NCBI GenBank assembly: GCA_905480085.1
Contig: CAJQPD010000109.1
Location: 1 to 5,874 of the forward strand
DNA from: an uncultured Acidimicrobiia bacterium
GTDB taxonomy: Bacteria > Actinomycetota > Acidimicrobiia > Spongiisociales > JAENVV01
Length of the DNA: 5,874 nt
Reading direction: 5' to 3'
Made by a program: the position numbers and the translations under genes. The notes below the pieces were generated by a model. The model did no database searches, was not told where the DNA came from, and saw nothing but the letters and a program-made list of their open reading frames with translations. Below, one piece after another: positions 5,587-5,874 of the stretch. How positions within the stretch are numbered: the stretch's first letter is position 1; every line of letters starts with the position of its first letter.

Positions 5587-5874
5587 TCGGTCGGTCGCTG
5601 GTAACGGTTTTCATGGTTCTGACTGTGATGGTCGGATCGGCGACGGCAGCAATGGCCAACGAATTGACCGACCGCCTGAGCAATAGTGTGGGCGTTGCCT
5701 ATTCGGGCGAACAATCGGTCGTGTGTAATCAGCCAGATGGGCGACACTCAGAATTATTCGACGTCGGGCAGAATGACCTTGGGATCACCGTCACCGTCGA
5801 CCCGGCCGGGACGACCCGGGCTGCGGCAGCCGGCGCCCTTTCGACCGGTCTCGGTTCGCAGTATGAAATCGGGC
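5583..5874 (+). CDS. Secreted protein of the sigma operon, possibly RseB-like (partial, 3' end missing)
   Basis: The first 97 codons are visible and the frame is open to the right edge. The start ATG overlaps the anti-sigma stop by 4 nt (ATGA). Residues 1-25 form a signal peptide: a short basic n-region with R4, a hydrophobic core, and an AMA cleavage site before N26. The mature part starts with ELTDRLSNSVGVAYSGEQSVVC, followed by alternating polar and hydrophobic stretches suggesting beta strands. The YSG-plus-strand arrangement and the third position after an ECF sigma and a membrane anti-sigma factor recall RseB/MucB and related LolA-fold sensors, which bind the outside tail of the anti-sigma factor. 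The similarity is faint, so the functional call is an inference. There is a single cysteine (C48), not in a lipobox. Another envelope or sensor protein is possible. Confidence 0.6.
   Translation, partial: MIGRSLVTVFMVLTVMVGSATAAMANELTDRLSNSVGVAYSGEQSVVCNQPDGRHSELFDVGQNDLGITVTVDPAGTTRAAAAGALSTGLGSQYEIG

Overview
This is a high-GC bacterial window whose gene content points to an actinobacterium. It encodes a WhiB-family iron-sulfur regulator, a family confined to Actinobacteria and their phages, and a flavoprotein SdhA that looks like the type-B enzyme of Streptomyces. Class-level placement (for example Acidimicrobiia) is only a guess. No mobile element, tRNA, rRNA or CRISPR array is visible.

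Left part, minus strand (1-2756): a succinate dehydrogenase operon in the order sdhC-sdhA-sdhB. SdhC is a single five-helix, di-heme-type membrane anchor, SdhA is the covalent-FAD subunit, and SdhB runs off the left edge. The genes are tightly coupled: 13 nt between sdhC and sdhA, and a one-base TAATG overlap between sdhA and sdhB.

Middle (2757-4262): a divergent intergenic region of about 195 bp leads to a small whiB-like gene on the plus strand. Its most likely start is a TTG at 2952, behind a TTGACA/CACAAT promoter and a 10-bp palindrome. Next comes a strong inverted repeat, then a gene of 317 codons for an N-terminally membrane-anchored protein that I do not recognise. The C-terminal third of that protein resembles a degenerate restriction-endonuclease-like (Mrr-type) fold. 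This is the least explained gene in the window.

Right part, plus strand (4391-5874): a solitary tatA gene for the Tat translocase, then a tightly overlapping three-gene cell-envelope signalling cassette. This consists of an ECF sigma factor, its zinc-finger transmembrane anti-sigma factor and a secreted protein, possibly RseB-like, cut by the right edge. Each junction is a 4-nt stop/start overlap. A GGGAAC-N17-CGTT element just upstream of the sigma gene looks like an ECF promoter and suggests autoregulation.

Most of the window is ordinary actinobacterial housekeeping and regulation. The points worth a second look are the unrecognised membrane protein, the whiB control region, the ECF promoter that overlaps the ribosome binding site, and the third gene of the sigma cassette.
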